Below the pieces are notes generated by a model. The model searched no databases, was not told the origin of the DNA, and was given only the letters and a program-made list of their open reading frames with translations. 64,000 nucleotides of DNA from Actinomadura sp. WMMA1423 (GTDB lineage: Bacteria; Actinomycetota; Actinomycetes; Streptosporangiales; Streptosporangiaceae): contig NZ_CP041244.1 in assembly GCF_006547145.1 (NCBI RefSeq), forward strand, positions 6,696,001 to 6,760,000. Direction: 5' to 3'. Below, piece after piece: positions 8,686-16,877 of this stretch. A program made the position numbers and the translations under genes. How positions within the stretch are numbered: position 1 is the first letter of the stretch; each line of letters starts with the position of its first letter.

Positions 8686-10116
8686 ATGGCACAGGCACGT
8701 CTGCTCGGTAACCGCTACCGGCTCGACTCGGTGGTCGGGCGCGGCGGCATGGGCACCGTGTGGCGCGCCTTGGACACCATGCTCGGCCGCGAGGTCGCGG
8801 TGAAGGAGGTCGTGCTCCCGCCCGGGCTGAGCGACGCCGAGCGCGCCGTCCTGTACGAGCGGACGTTCCGCGAGGCGCGCGCGTCGGCGCGGCTGAACCA
8901 CTCCGGGGTGGTGACCGTCCACGACGTCGTCGAGGAGTCGGACCGGCCCTGGATCGTGATGGAGCTGGTCCTCGCCCCGTCCCTGCAGGACATCATCGAG
9001 CGCGGGCCCATGGAGCACCGCCGGGTCGCCGACATCGGGCGGCAGATGCTCGGCGCGCTCCAGCACGCCCACGAGAAGGGCATCCTGCACCGCGACGTCA
9101 AGCCCAGCAACGTGCTGGTGATGGACACGGGGCGCGTCGTCCTCACCGACTTCGGCATCGCGCAGATGGAGGGCGACTCGACCCTCACCCAGACGGGCCT
9201 GGTCATGGGCTCGCCCGCCTACATAGCGCCGGAGCGGGTGCAGGGCGAGCGCGCGGTCCCCGCATCCGACCTGTGGGCGCTCGGCGCGACGCTGTACGCG
9301 GCCGTGGAGGGCCGCTCGCCCTACGAGCGGTCCGACGCGATGTCGTCGCTGCAGGCCGCGTTGATCGAGCCCGTCCCGCCCGCGCGCAACGCCGGGCCGC
9401 TCTCCCGGGTGCTGGAGGGACTGCTCGTGCGCGAGCCGTACCACCGGATGACGGCCCCGCAGGCGATGCCGATGCTCGACCAGGTCGCGGCCATGCCGCC
9501 CCCGCCTCCGTCCCCGCCGACGCGGCTGGACGACACGGTCGCGGACGAGCCGTCCGCCCGCTACCTGCCCGGCCCCCGGCCCGAGAGCCCTTCGGAGACC
9601 GTCCTCGACCCCGACGACCTCGGCCCGGTCACGCGCCGCGATCCGGGAAAGGACACCGACCTCGACCCGGTGACCCGCCGCGACCCGGGCCGGTTCCAGG
9701 ACCAGCGCGCATCGCATCCCCCGCCGCCGCCCCCGCCCAGGCAGGAGCCGCAGTCGCGGACGCTGCTGGAGACCGACTGGGCGCCGCCGCCCCCGTCCCA
9801 GCATCCGGCGGTGCAGCGCCCGCATCCGAGCCTTCCGCCGCAGACGCCTCCGCCGTGGGAGCAGCCGCAGCAGTACACGAACTGGCAGCAGCCCCCGCCG
9901 CCGCCCGCCCACGATCCGGCCGGCGGTGGCGGAGAGCGACGCAGGACGGTGCTGGTCGTCACGATCGCGGTCGTCCTGGTCGTGGCGGCGGTGCTGCTGG
10001 GCGCGTTCATCCTGCGCGGCAAGCTGAGCGCCGGCGCACTCGACGGACCGCCCGGCCGCCCCGCACCCGCCGGCGCTCTGCAGGACGGCGTCAGCGGCGG
10101 TCGCGTCGCAGGCTGA
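8686..10116 (+). CDS. membrane Ser/Thr protein kinase lacking an outer sensor domain (third of three)
   Basis: A 476-residue kinase closely related to its two upstream neighbours. It has the glycine loop, Lys40, HRDVKPSN with Asp137, DFG Asp155 and SPAYIAPE. A long Pro/Gln-rich linker (about 270-415, several runs of 5-7 prolines) leads to a membrane helix at about 421-443. Only about 33 residues follow, so there is no room for the sensor-like domain seen in the first two. It may work as a partner kinase that heterodimerises with them (inference). ATG 8686 has a GGGG-type ribosome site in the short gap after the second kinase. The stop faces the convergent regulator gene at 10138. Confidence 0.9.
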   Translation: MAQARLLGNRYRLDSVVGRGGMGTVWRALDTMLGREVAVKEVVLPPGLSDAERAVLYERTFREARASARLNHSGVVTVHDVVEESDRPWIVMELVLAPSLQDIIERGPMEHRRVADIGRQMLGALQHAHEKGILHRDVKPSNVLVMDTGRVVLTDFGIAQMEGDSTLTQTGLVMGSPAYIAPERVQGERAVPASDLWALGATLYAAVEGRSPYERSDAMSSLQAALIEPVPPARNAGPLSRVLEGLLVREPYHRMTAPQAMPMLDQVAAMPPPPPSPPTRLDDTVADEPSARYLPGPRPESPSETVLDPDDLGPVTRRDPGKDTDLDPVTRRDPGRFQDQRASHPPPPPPPRQEPQSRTLLETDWAPPPPSQHPAVQRPHPSLPPQTPPPWEQPQQYTNWQQPPPPPAHDPAGGGGERRRTVLVVTIAVVLVVAAVLLGAFILRGKLSAGALDGPPGRPAPAGALQDGVSGGRVAG

Positions 10117-10137
10117 GCGGTACGGGGCGGGAGCGGG

Positions 10138-10743
10138 TCAGCCGCCCGCCACCAGGGCGTCGAGGGCCATGCGCAGGTCGGCGACGTGGGAGTCGAGTTC
10201 GTCGGCGGGCTCGCCCGACCGCATCCGGGCGACGTCAGCCTCGATGCGCGCGACGCGCTGGTCCAGGGCCGCGAGGAGGCCGTCGTACCCGGCCGCCGGG
10301 CCGTCGCCCTCCTCCAGCGTCTGGCGCAGCAGCCTCGCCTGCTCCTGGAGCTGCTGGTTGCGGCGGTGCAGTTCCACGAACACCGAGACCTTCGCGCGCA
10401 GCAGCCACGGGTCGAACGGCTTGGTGAGGTAGTCGACGGCGCCCGCCGCGTAGCCGCGGAACGCCTGCTCGCCGGTGCCGCCGCCCGCGGTGAGGAAGAT
10501 GATGGGGACGTCGCGGGTGCGCGGCCGGGACTTGATGTGCTCGGCGGTCTCGAACCCGTCCATCTCCGGCATCACGACATCGAGCAGGATCAGCGCGAAG
10601 TCGTCGTTCAGCAGTTCCTTCAGGGCCGCCTGGCCGGAGGTGACGGGCACGACCTCGACCGGCAGCGCGTCGAGCACGGCCGTGAGGGCGGTGAGGTTCT
10701 CCTCGCGGTCGTCGACGGCCAGAATCCTCGCGTCGTGCGGCAC
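10138..10743 (-). CDS. receiver-domain response regulator without DNA-binding domain
   Basis: 201 residues from a GTG start with AGGGAG just upstream. The first 120 residues are a CheY-like receiver with the acidic pocket (VDDRE), phospho-acceptor Asp55 (LLDVVMPEMDGFE), the Thr in FLTAGG and Lys in TKPF. The remainder is a charged helical tail, probably a coiled coil (LHRRNQQLQEQARLL and later heptads), with no helix-turn-helix or enzymatic output. Such proteins usually relay phosphate or act through protein contact. No histidine kinase is directly adjacent; the nearest is the NarL-type pair upstream. Partner unknown. Confidence 0.85.
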   Translation of the reverse strand: MPHDARILAVDDREENLTALTAVLDALPVEVVPVTSGQAALKELLNDDFALILLDVVMPEMDGFETAEHIKSRPRTRDVPIIFLTAGGGTGEQAFRGYAAGAVDYLTKPFDPWLLRAKVSVFVELHRRNQQLQEQARLLRQTLEEGDGPAAGYDGLLAALDQRVARIEADVARMRSGEPADELDSHVADLRMALDALVAGG

Positions 10744-10832
10744 CGGACTCCCTAGCGTCGGTGACGGCCTGTGCCGTCCACCCTGTCATGGTCCTGCGGG
10801 CGACAACAGTGAATCGCCGCAGAGTAAAATTT

Positions 10833-11498
10833 CTAGGGCAGCCAGCCCGGTTTGACCAGTCCCGACTCGTAGGCGAACACGACGAGCTGCGCCCGGTCCC
10901 GCGCCCCGAGCTTCACCATCGTCCGGCTGACATGGGTCTTCGCCGTGGCCGGGCTCACCACCAGCCGCGCGGCGATCTCCTCGTTCGACAGCCCCTCGCC
11001 GACCAGCGCCATCACCTCGCGCTCCCGCTCGGTCAGCGCGTTCAGCCGCGGCGAGGGCGCGGGCTCCTTGGCCCGCGCGGCGAACTCGGCGATCAGCCGC
11101 CGGGTCACGCTCGGTGACAGCAGCGCGTCCCCGTCGGCGACGGCCCGGACGGCGTGGATCAGCTCCACCGGCTCGGTGTCCTTGACCAGGAACCCGCTCG
11201 CGCCGCCGCGCAGCGCCTCGAAGACGTACTCGTCCAGCTCGAACGTGGTGAGGATCACGATGTGCACGCCGTCCAGCCGCTCGTCGGAGGCGATGCGCCG
11301 GGTCGCCTCCAGGCCGTCGAGGCCGGGCATGCGGATGTCCATCAGGATGACGTCCGGGCGCAGCCGGCGGGCCTGCGCCACCGCCTCCTCGCCGTCGCCC
11401 GCCTCCCCGACGACCTCGATGTCGGGCTGCGCGTCCAGCAGCGCCCGGAACCCGGCGCGCACCAGCACCTGGTCGTCGGCCAGCACCACCTTGATCAT
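10833..11498 (-). CDS. NarL/LuxR-family response regulator
   Basis: 221 residues: a receiver domain with phospho-acceptor Asp54 (ILMDIRMPGLDGLE), the conserved Thr (LTTFE) and Lys (VKDTEP), then a C-terminal LuxR helix-turn-helix (LTEREREVMALVGEGLSNEEIA). It is a DNA-binding transcription factor controlled by phosphorylation. Its ATG overlaps the stop of the histidine kinase gene upstream by 4 bases (ATGA), so the two form a co-translated two-component pair. Target genes are unknown. Confidence 0.93.
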   Translation of the reverse strand: MIKVVLADDQVLVRAGFRALLDAQPDIEVVGEAGDGEEAVAQARRLRPDVILMDIRMPGLDGLEATRRIASDERLDGVHIVILTTFELDEYVFEALRGGASGFLVKDTEPVELIHAVRAVADGDALLSPSVTRRLIAEFAARAKEPAPSPRLNALTEREREVMALVGEGLSNEEIAARLVVSPATAKTHVSRTMVKLGARDRAQLVVFAYESGLVKPGWLP

Positions 11499-12793
11499 CG
11501 CGCATCCCCTCCGGCCCCGGTGTCCGGCGCGGTCGTCGATCCGGTGGCCGGCTCGGCGTCCAGCGGCAGCCGCGCCCGCACGGCGAACCCGCCGCCCCGG
11601 CGCGGGCCGGCGTCGAACTCGCCGCCGAGCGCGGCGGCCCGCTCGCGCATGCCGCGGATCCCGCTGCCGGCCGGACGGTCGTCCAGCGGGGACACGCCCC
11701 GGCCGTCGTCCTCGACCTCCACCACGATCTCGTGCTCACCGTAGGCGATGCGGACCCGCGCCGTCAGCGGGCCGGGACCGGCGTGCCGGGTCACGTTGGT
11801 CAGCGACTCCTGGACGATCCGGTACGCGGCGAGATCGGCGCCGGCGGGCAGCGGCCGCCGCTCGCCGGTGGTCTCGGCCTCGACCGCGAGGCCCGCGGAC
11901 CGGGCGCGGTCGAGGAGGTCGTCCAGCCGGTCCAGCCCGGCGGTGGGGGCGCGCGGCGCGGTCTCGCCCTGCGCCCGCAGCGCGCCGATCACCCCGCGCA
12001 TCTCGGTGAGCGCCTCCTTGCTGGCGTCCTTGATGGCGGCGAGCGCCGTCCGGGCCTGCTCGGGGTCGTCGTCCATCAGGTGCAGCGCCACGCCCGCCTG
12101 CACGTTGATCATCGAGATGTTGTGCGCGAGGACGTCGTGCAGCTCGCGGGCCATGCGCAGCCGCTCCTCGCTGGCCTGGCGGCGCTCCTCCTCGGCGCGC
12201 GTGCGGGCGGTCTCAGCGGCGCGCTGGCCGCGCATCCGGATCAGCTCCGCGGTGACGAGCACGACCAGCGCCCAGCCGACGACGAACGCCGACCCGCCGA
12301 GCGTCGGCTCCTCCACCGGGAACGGCCCGTCCCGCCCGCGCTCGGCGGCCGGGACGCCGATCAGCGCGGTGAGGCCGAGGTAGGCCGCGAGGCCGACGCC
12401 CGTCCCCGCCCAGACCAGCAGCCGGTGCCCGGCGACGACGGCGGCCATCATCGCGACGACCAGGGACAGCGGCGCCGGGCCGTAGGTGTAGGCGCGCAGG
12501 AAGTACAGGGCGGTCACCGCCGCCGTCGCGCACACCGTGAACACCGGGTGCCGGCGCCGGAACAGCAGCAGGGCGGGCCCGGCGAGGAGCAGCGCGAAGC
12601 CGAGCGCGTCGAGGCCGGTGTGCCCGACGGCGTCGCCCCCGTGCCGCCAGGGCGGGCCCTCCGACGACCTCCCGGGCGGGCCGTCGCCCTGCGCGCCCAG
12701 CGACCCTGCCACCTGGAGGAACGCGACCAGCGCCGGGACGACCCACACCGGCCACGCGGCGGGCCGCGGCCAGCGCGGCGGCGAAGTGCTCAT
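11495..12793 (-). CDS. NarL-type sensor histidine kinase with N-terminal membrane domain
   Basis: 432 residues. The N-terminal 170 residues hold four or five hydrophobic helices with short loops, so stimulus sensing is probably within the membrane. A linker coiled coil rich in Glu/Arg follows, then the HisKA_3 dimerisation helix (MARELHDVLAHNISM, phospho-acceptor His219) and a HATPase domain with the N box and a DDGRG G1 motif. It phosphorylates the regulator encoded immediately downstream with a 4-base overlap. No extracellular sensor domain of size is seen. Confidence 0.92.
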   Translation of the reverse strand: MSTSPPRWPRPAAWPVWVVPALVAFLQVAGSLGAQGDGPPGRSSEGPPWRHGGDAVGHTGLDALGFALLLAGPALLLFRRRHPVFTVCATAAVTALYFLRAYTYGPAPLSLVVAMMAAVVAGHRLLVWAGTGVGLAAYLGLTALIGVPAAERGRDGPFPVEEPTLGGSAFVVGWALVVLVTAELIRMRGQRAAETARTRAEEERRQASEERLRMARELHDVLAHNISMINVQAGVALHLMDDDPEQARTALAAIKDASKEALTEMRGVIGALRAQGETAPRAPTAGLDRLDDLLDRARSAGLAVEAETTGERRPLPAGADLAAYRIVQESLTNVTRHAGPGPLTARVRIAYGEHEIVVEVEDDGRGVSPLDDRPAGSGIRGMRERAAALGGEFDAGPRRGGGFAVRARLPLDAEPATGSTTAPDTGAGGDAR

Positions 12794-12851
12794 TCCTGCA
12801 CGTTAGGACATACGGTCCGGCGGCCACGTCGGCCTCGGGGAGTCAGCGTCC

Positions 12852-13961
12852 CTACTCCGCGGGAGGTACCCGGAGCCGGGCGCCCAGCCATTCCAGGACG
12901 TCCGGGACATGGTCGCGCCACTGGGAGACGGACGCTGGGGAGCCGTCCACCAGGGACGCCTCGACGCGCATCGGGGGGCGCGCCAGTGCGGCGAACCGAT
13001 GGGCCTGAGCGTCGTCCCTGGCGGACGCGACCAGGACCGACACCGGAGGCGGCGGGACGTTCTGGAGCCGCCACAGGAGGTCGCTGCCGAGCCGGAGACG
13101 CTCGCTCCCGCCGTAGAGGTCGCCGCCCGCCGCGCCGCCGCCGTCCGGGGTGCCGCTGCCGTCCGGTGCGCCGAAGCGGCCGCCGAGGCTCGCGGCGGCG
13201 GCGAACCGGTCGGAGCGCAGCATCGCGAGCCGGGCCGCGCAGTACCCGCCGGGGCCGGTCCCCGCGACGGCCCATCCCTCTTCGTCCTGTGCCACCCGGT
13301 ACTGGGAGGCCAGGGCCTCGGGAAGGTCCTGGGCGAGGTAGGTCTCGCCGAGCGCGGCGCGGCGCCACGGCGCGTCCACGCAGTCGGCGGCGGACGGGAG
13401 CCGGACCATCGCGTACAGCATCGGCTGCGTCCCGCGGGCGGCCCGCGGAAGGTCGGCGCCTCGCAGCCAGTCCTCAGGCGCGCCCTCTGCCATGAGGATG
13501 ACGACCGGCAGCCGCTCGGCCCGCTGGAAGTACTGCGGCGGGAGGTAGACGTAGGCCTCGCCGTCCATGCCGCTCCGGACGCCGTGGATCGTCAGGCGGT
13601 CGACGCGTCCGTCCTCGGCGGGGTCCTGCTCGTGCCCGGCCCGGGTCGGGCCGAGGTCCGTGACCGTGCGCTCGACGAGGCGTCCCGCCGCGCGCTGCGG
13701 CTGGACGTGCTGGACCTGGACCTTCGCCGGGTCGTTGCCGAGCAGGTCGTTCCACGTCGCGTAGAACACGAAGTACCGGTTGGCCAGCAGCACGAACGAG
13801 GCGGTGAGCGCGGCCTGCGTGGCCACGAGGAGCCCCGAGCGCGCCAGCACGGCACGCGGCCCCGGCCCCGCGAGCCGCCGCCACAGGACGACGGCCGCGA
13901 CCGCGCAACCCAGTGCCAGCAGACAGACCGGCCCGATGAGGGCCGCGCTCACCGGCTCCAT
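12852..13961 (-). CDS. esterase-like alpha/beta-fold protein lacking the catalytic serine
   Basis: 369 residues with two or three N-terminal hydrophobic segments (within residues 5-65), then a domain of the esterase D/antigen-85 type. It aligns along its length with the gene just upstream, sharing EAYVYLPPQYFQRA, YRV and LAMLRSDRFAAA-type segments. At the nucleophile elbow the paralog has GYSTGG; here the codons read GTGPGG, so Gly236 replaces the serine. The domain is therefore probably not a serine hydrolase; it could bind substrate, act as a partner of the active copy, or be decaying. No frameshift or stop is present. The genes are 20 bases apart, apparently one operon. Confidence 0.8.
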   Translation of the reverse strand: MEPVSAALIGPVCLLALGCAVAAVVLWRRLAGPGPRAVLARSGLLVATQAALTASFVLLANRYFVFYATWNDLLGNDPAKVQVQHVQPQRAAGRLVERTVTDLGPTRAGHEQDPAEDGRVDRLTIHGVRSGMDGEAYVYLPPQYFQRAERLPVVILMAEGAPEDWLRGADLPRAARGTQPMLYAMVRLPSAADCVDAPWRRAALGETYLAQDLPEALASQYRVAQDEEGWAVAGTGPGGYCAARLAMLRSDRFAAAASLGGRFGAPDGSGTPDGGGAAGGDLYGGSERLRLGSDLLWRLQNVPPPPVSVLVASARDDAQAHRFAALARPPMRVEASLVDGSPASVSQWRDHVPDVLEWLGARLRVPPAE

Positions 13962-13981
13962 GTCAGCTCACCCGTCCCATG

Positions 13982-15115
13982 TCAGCCGGCCCGCAGCCGC
14001 GCGCTCAGCCATCTGATGGACGGGGGGATGTACTTGCGGAACGTCTTGAAGTTGTGGCCGCCGCTGCGCAGCAGCACCTTGTCCACGACCAGCGGGGGCC
14101 GCGCGGCCCGCATGAACCGCTGCGCCGACGGGAAGGTCTTCTCGCCGGTGTCCGCCGACGCCACCAGGACCGACACCGGCGGCGCGGGCAGGTGCCGCAA
14201 CCGCCAGACCAGGTCGTCGCTCAGCCGGACCGCCCTGCTCCCGCCGTACAGGTCGCGGGTCGTGGGGTCGAGCAGCGCGTCGAAGTGCCCGGCCATGCTG
14301 ACGGCGGCGGAGAACCGGTCGGAGTGGAGCATCGCCAGCTTCGCGGCGCAGAACCCGCCGGTGGAGTAGCCGGCGAGCCCCCAGCCGCCCCGGTCCCGCG
14401 GCACCCGGTAGGTCTCGGAGACCGCCTCGGGGACGTCCTGGGCGAAGAACGTCTCGACCTGCGGCCCGCCGGGCACGTCGGCGCACTCGGTGTCCCAGCC
14501 CCGCACCACGGTCGGCCGCATCATCACGTAGATCATCGGCTGGACGAGCCGCTGCGCCTGCGCCCGCGCGACGTCGGCGGGGACGTGCCCCTGGTGGATC
14601 CACACGAGCCGGTCGGCCGCCGGGTACCCGGCCAGCATGAGCACGACCGGGAAGCGCCGGGTCGCGTAGGCGCGCTGGAAGTACTGCGGAGGCAGGTACA
14701 CGTACGCCTCCGACGCCAGGCCCGTCCGGACGCCGCGGATGTCGAGCCGCTCGACCTGCCCGTTCTTCGCCGGGGCGTGCTCGGCGCGCGGGCCCGGGTC
14801 GAGGCCCGCCTGCACCGTCCGCACGACCCGCGTCGCGGCGGCCGCGCTCCCCCCGGACGGCCGGTGCGACTGCGCTCCTCCGCCCGCGGCGCTCAGCAGG
14901 TCCGTCCAGGAGCCGTAGAAGAGGTAGTGGGCGTTCAGCGCCGCCAGAAGCGTGAGCAGGAGGACCAGCTGGCAGCCCGCCAGCATCAGCGCGCGCACGC
15001 CCACGGCCCGCGCGCCGGAGGACGCGGCCCGAGGCCAGGCCCGCACGGTCGCGGCCATGCAGCCGAAGGCCAGGGCGAACAGCAGGCTCAGCGTCCCCGC
15101 GCTCGTGAGTCCCAC
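13982..15115 (-). CDS. membrane-anchored putative esterase (esterase D / antigen 85-like)
   Basis: 377 residues. Hydrophobic helices occupy about residues 5-70, and the catalytic domain follows and probably faces outside. The nucleophile elbow GYSTGGFC places the catalytic Ser at 251. A late GGHNFKTFRKY segment is a good candidate for the catalytic His. Family members include mycolyltransferases and carboxylesterases; nothing here fixes the substrate. It is the upstream member of a tandem pair whose second copy has lost the serine. Confidence 0.82.
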   Translation of the reverse strand: MGLTSAGTLSLLFALAFGCMAATVRAWPRAASSGARAVGVRALMLAGCQLVLLLTLLAALNAHYLFYGSWTDLLSAAGGGAQSHRPSGGSAAAATRVVRTVQAGLDPGPRAEHAPAKNGQVERLDIRGVRTGLASEAYVYLPPQYFQRAYATRRFPVVLMLAGYPAADRLVWIHQGHVPADVARAQAQRLVQPMIYVMMRPTVVRGWDTECADVPGGPQVETFFAQDVPEAVSETYRVPRDRGGWGLAGYSTGGFCAAKLAMLHSDRFSAAVSMAGHFDALLDPTTRDLYGGSRAVRLSDDLVWRLRHLPAPPVSVLVASADTGEKTFPSAQRFMRAARPPLVVDKVLLRSGGHNFKTFRKYIPPSIRWLSARLRAG

Positions 15116-15146
15116 GCATCTACTACGACCGGGCGGCGGGAAAAGT

Positions 15147-16127
15147 TCAGCGGCTCCATCGGACCGGCAGGGACGCGAAGCCGTGCCGGGAGCTCGACCG
15201 CAGCATCACCGGCTCGCCCGCCGACTGCGGCAGGCCGGGCCGTTCGAGCAGCGCGGCGAGCAGGGCGCGCAGGTGCACGCGGGCGAGCCGCGCGCCCAGG
15301 CACGCGCGGTGCCCGACCCCGAAGCACAGATGGGACGGGACCTCCCCGAGGAACCGGTCGGGGACGAAGCGCCCCGGCTCGGTGAAGACCTCCTCGTCAT
15401 GGTTCGCGGACACGAGCCACAGCATGGCCTCTTCCCCCGCGAGCATCGGCACGTCTCCGACGACCGTGTCGCGCTGCACGGTCCGCCGGACGTGCAGCAC
15501 CGGCGTCCACCAGCGCAGCATCTCCTCGACGGCGCTGTCCAGGAGCAGCTCGCTGCGCTGCTCCTCCCGGAGCCGGACGTACTCGGCGGGATGGCGCAGC
15601 AGCGCGTACAGGCCGCCCGCGAGGGTGTTGCGCAGCGTCTCGGGGAGGTCGCGGGCGACGGTGCGGACGAAGTCGACCGGTTCGCGGGGCGGGATCCGGG
15701 CGAGCATGGCCTCCACGGGCGGATCCATGTCGATCAGCGCCGCCCCGCCCGGCGGCTCGCCCTGCCCGGGCGGCCCGTCCCCGTTCGACGGCACGTTCCG
15801 CTCGGGCGGCCCTTCGCCGCGCGACTGCCCGTCCCCGCTCGGCGGCTCGTTCCCGCTCGGCGGCTCGTCCTCGCTCAGCGGTCCGTGTACGACCCCGTCC
15901 ACCTGCGGGGAGAACAGCTCGGGATGCAGGAGGGCATACCGGACGTCGCGGTGGCGCAGCACGGCCCAGGCGCCCGGCCGTCCCGCCGTGCGCCCGTCGA
16001 GCCACACCACCGGCGTCCGCGTCCTGAGCCGTTCGAGGCTGTCGTGGGGGACCCCGTGCGCGTAGGCGTCCGGGCAGTCGAGGACCCCGGTGTCGGAGAT
16101 GGGCAGCGTGCCTCGTCGTTGAGGCAT
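15147..16127 (-). CDS. cytochrome P450 with internal deletion and low-complexity insertion
   Basis: 326 residues, clearly shorter than the roughly 400 of bacterial P450s. The heme-binding loop FGVGHRACLG (Cys276) and the K-helix ExxR (Glu202-Arg205) are intact. The usual stretch between the D/E helices and the start of the I helix is missing: VARDLP runs directly into ETLRNTLAGG, so the G, H and early I helices seem deleted in frame, along with part of the oxygen-activation groove. Residues 84-128 are a Pro/Gly/Ser/Glu-rich insert. The gene could be a decaying P450 or a heme protein of new function. No frameshift is seen. Confidence 0.75.
   Translation of the reverse strand: MPQRRGTLPISDTGVLDCPDAYAHGVPHDSLERLRTRTPVVWLDGRTAGRPGAWAVLRHRDVRYALLHPELFSPQVDGVVHGPLSEDEPPSGNEPPSGDGQSRGEGPPERNVPSNGDGPPGQGEPPGGAALIDMDPPVEAMLARIPPREPVDFVRTVARDLPETLRNTLAGGLYALLRHPAEYVRLREEQRSELLLDSAVEEMLRWWTPVLHVRRTVQRDTVVGDVPMLAGEEAMLWLVSANHDEEVFTEPGRFVPDRFLGEVPSHLCFGVGHRACLGARLARVHLRALLAALLERPGLPQSAGEPVMLRSSSRHGFASLPVRWSR
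15744..15878 (-). repeat. low-complexity repeat inside the P450 gene
   Basis: This stretch encodes about 45 residues made of variants of EPPSGN, GDG and EGPPE. Two adjacent 18-base units containing CCGCTCGGCGGCTCGT (15835-15850 and 15853-15868) show that it grew by slippage or duplication. It lies where other P450s have a continuous helical segment. Confidence 0.7.
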
Positions 16128-16229
16128 GAAAACCTCCTCTACCAGGCAGACGCTAACGCGTTGGTGCCGCGTCCTGAAGGGCCGGTTTCGGCCGTGCCCG
16201 CAGGAATGCCCGCCGAAACGGCGTGCGGG

Positions 16230-16877
16230 CTATCCCGCGAGCCATTCCCCCGTCTCCACGCTGACGAGACCGTGCCGGGCGGCCTCGATCACCGCCTCCC
16301 GCTGCGAGTGCACCCCGAGCTTGCTCAGGACGCTCTGGACGTGGCTGCGCGCCGTGCTGCGCGTCACCCCCATCGCCTTGGCGAGCGTCTGGGTGGACTC
16401 GCCCCGTACCAGCCGCGTCAGCACCTCGCGCTCGCGCGGCGTGAGGAACCGCGCGAACCTCCGCGCCTCGTCGCGCCGCCGGTCGTCGGCCCGGCGGATC
16501 CCCTGGTCGACGACGATCTCGCCGTCGGCGATGCGGCGCAGCACGGCGAGGATGTCGCCGGCCTGCTGCCCCTTGTGCGCGAACCCGCGCACGCCCGCCG
16601 CGATGCCCGCGTCCAGCACCGGTTGCTCCAGGAATCCGGTCAGCACGACGAACCTCGTCCGCAGGGACGCGCTGCGCAGCTGCGGCATCCAGTCGAGCGC
16701 GGTGCCGGAAGGGAAGTGCAGGTCGATCAGGCAGAGGTCGGGCTGCTCCGCCCGCAGGACGGGCAGCGCCTCGGCGGGGGAGTAGGTCACCTCAACGACG
16801 CTGTGCCCGGCGTTCGCCAGCACCAGGGACAGCGACTCGGCGAAGACCGCGTGGTCGTCGCAGATGACCGTCCTCAT
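16230..16877 (-). CDS. LuxR-family response regulator
   Basis: 215 residues with a receiver domain (ICDDHAVFAESL, phospho-acceptor Asp52, Lys in AHKGQ) and a LuxR-type helix-turn-helix near the C-terminus (LTPREREVLTRLVRGESTQT). It is a phosphorylation-controlled transcription factor. Its start overlaps the stop of the upstream histidine kinase by 4 bases. It lies 100 bases upstream of the unusual P450, which could be a target (inference from position only). Confidence 0.92.
   Translation of the reverse strand: MRTVICDDHAVFAESLSLVLANAGHSVVEVTYSPAEALPVLRAEQPDLCLIDLHFPSGTALDWMPQLRSASLRTRFVVLTGFLEQPVLDAGIAAGVRGFAHKGQQAGDILAVLRRIADGEIVVDQGIRRADDRRRDEARRFARFLTPREREVLTRLVRGESTQTLAKAMGVTRSTARSHVQSVLSKLGVHSQREAVIEAARHGLVSVETGEWLAG

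Noticed and set aside
10833..12793. Involvement of the two-component pair in controlling the kinase operon
   Set aside because: Only adjacency supports it; the pair is on the opposite strand with no shared motif.
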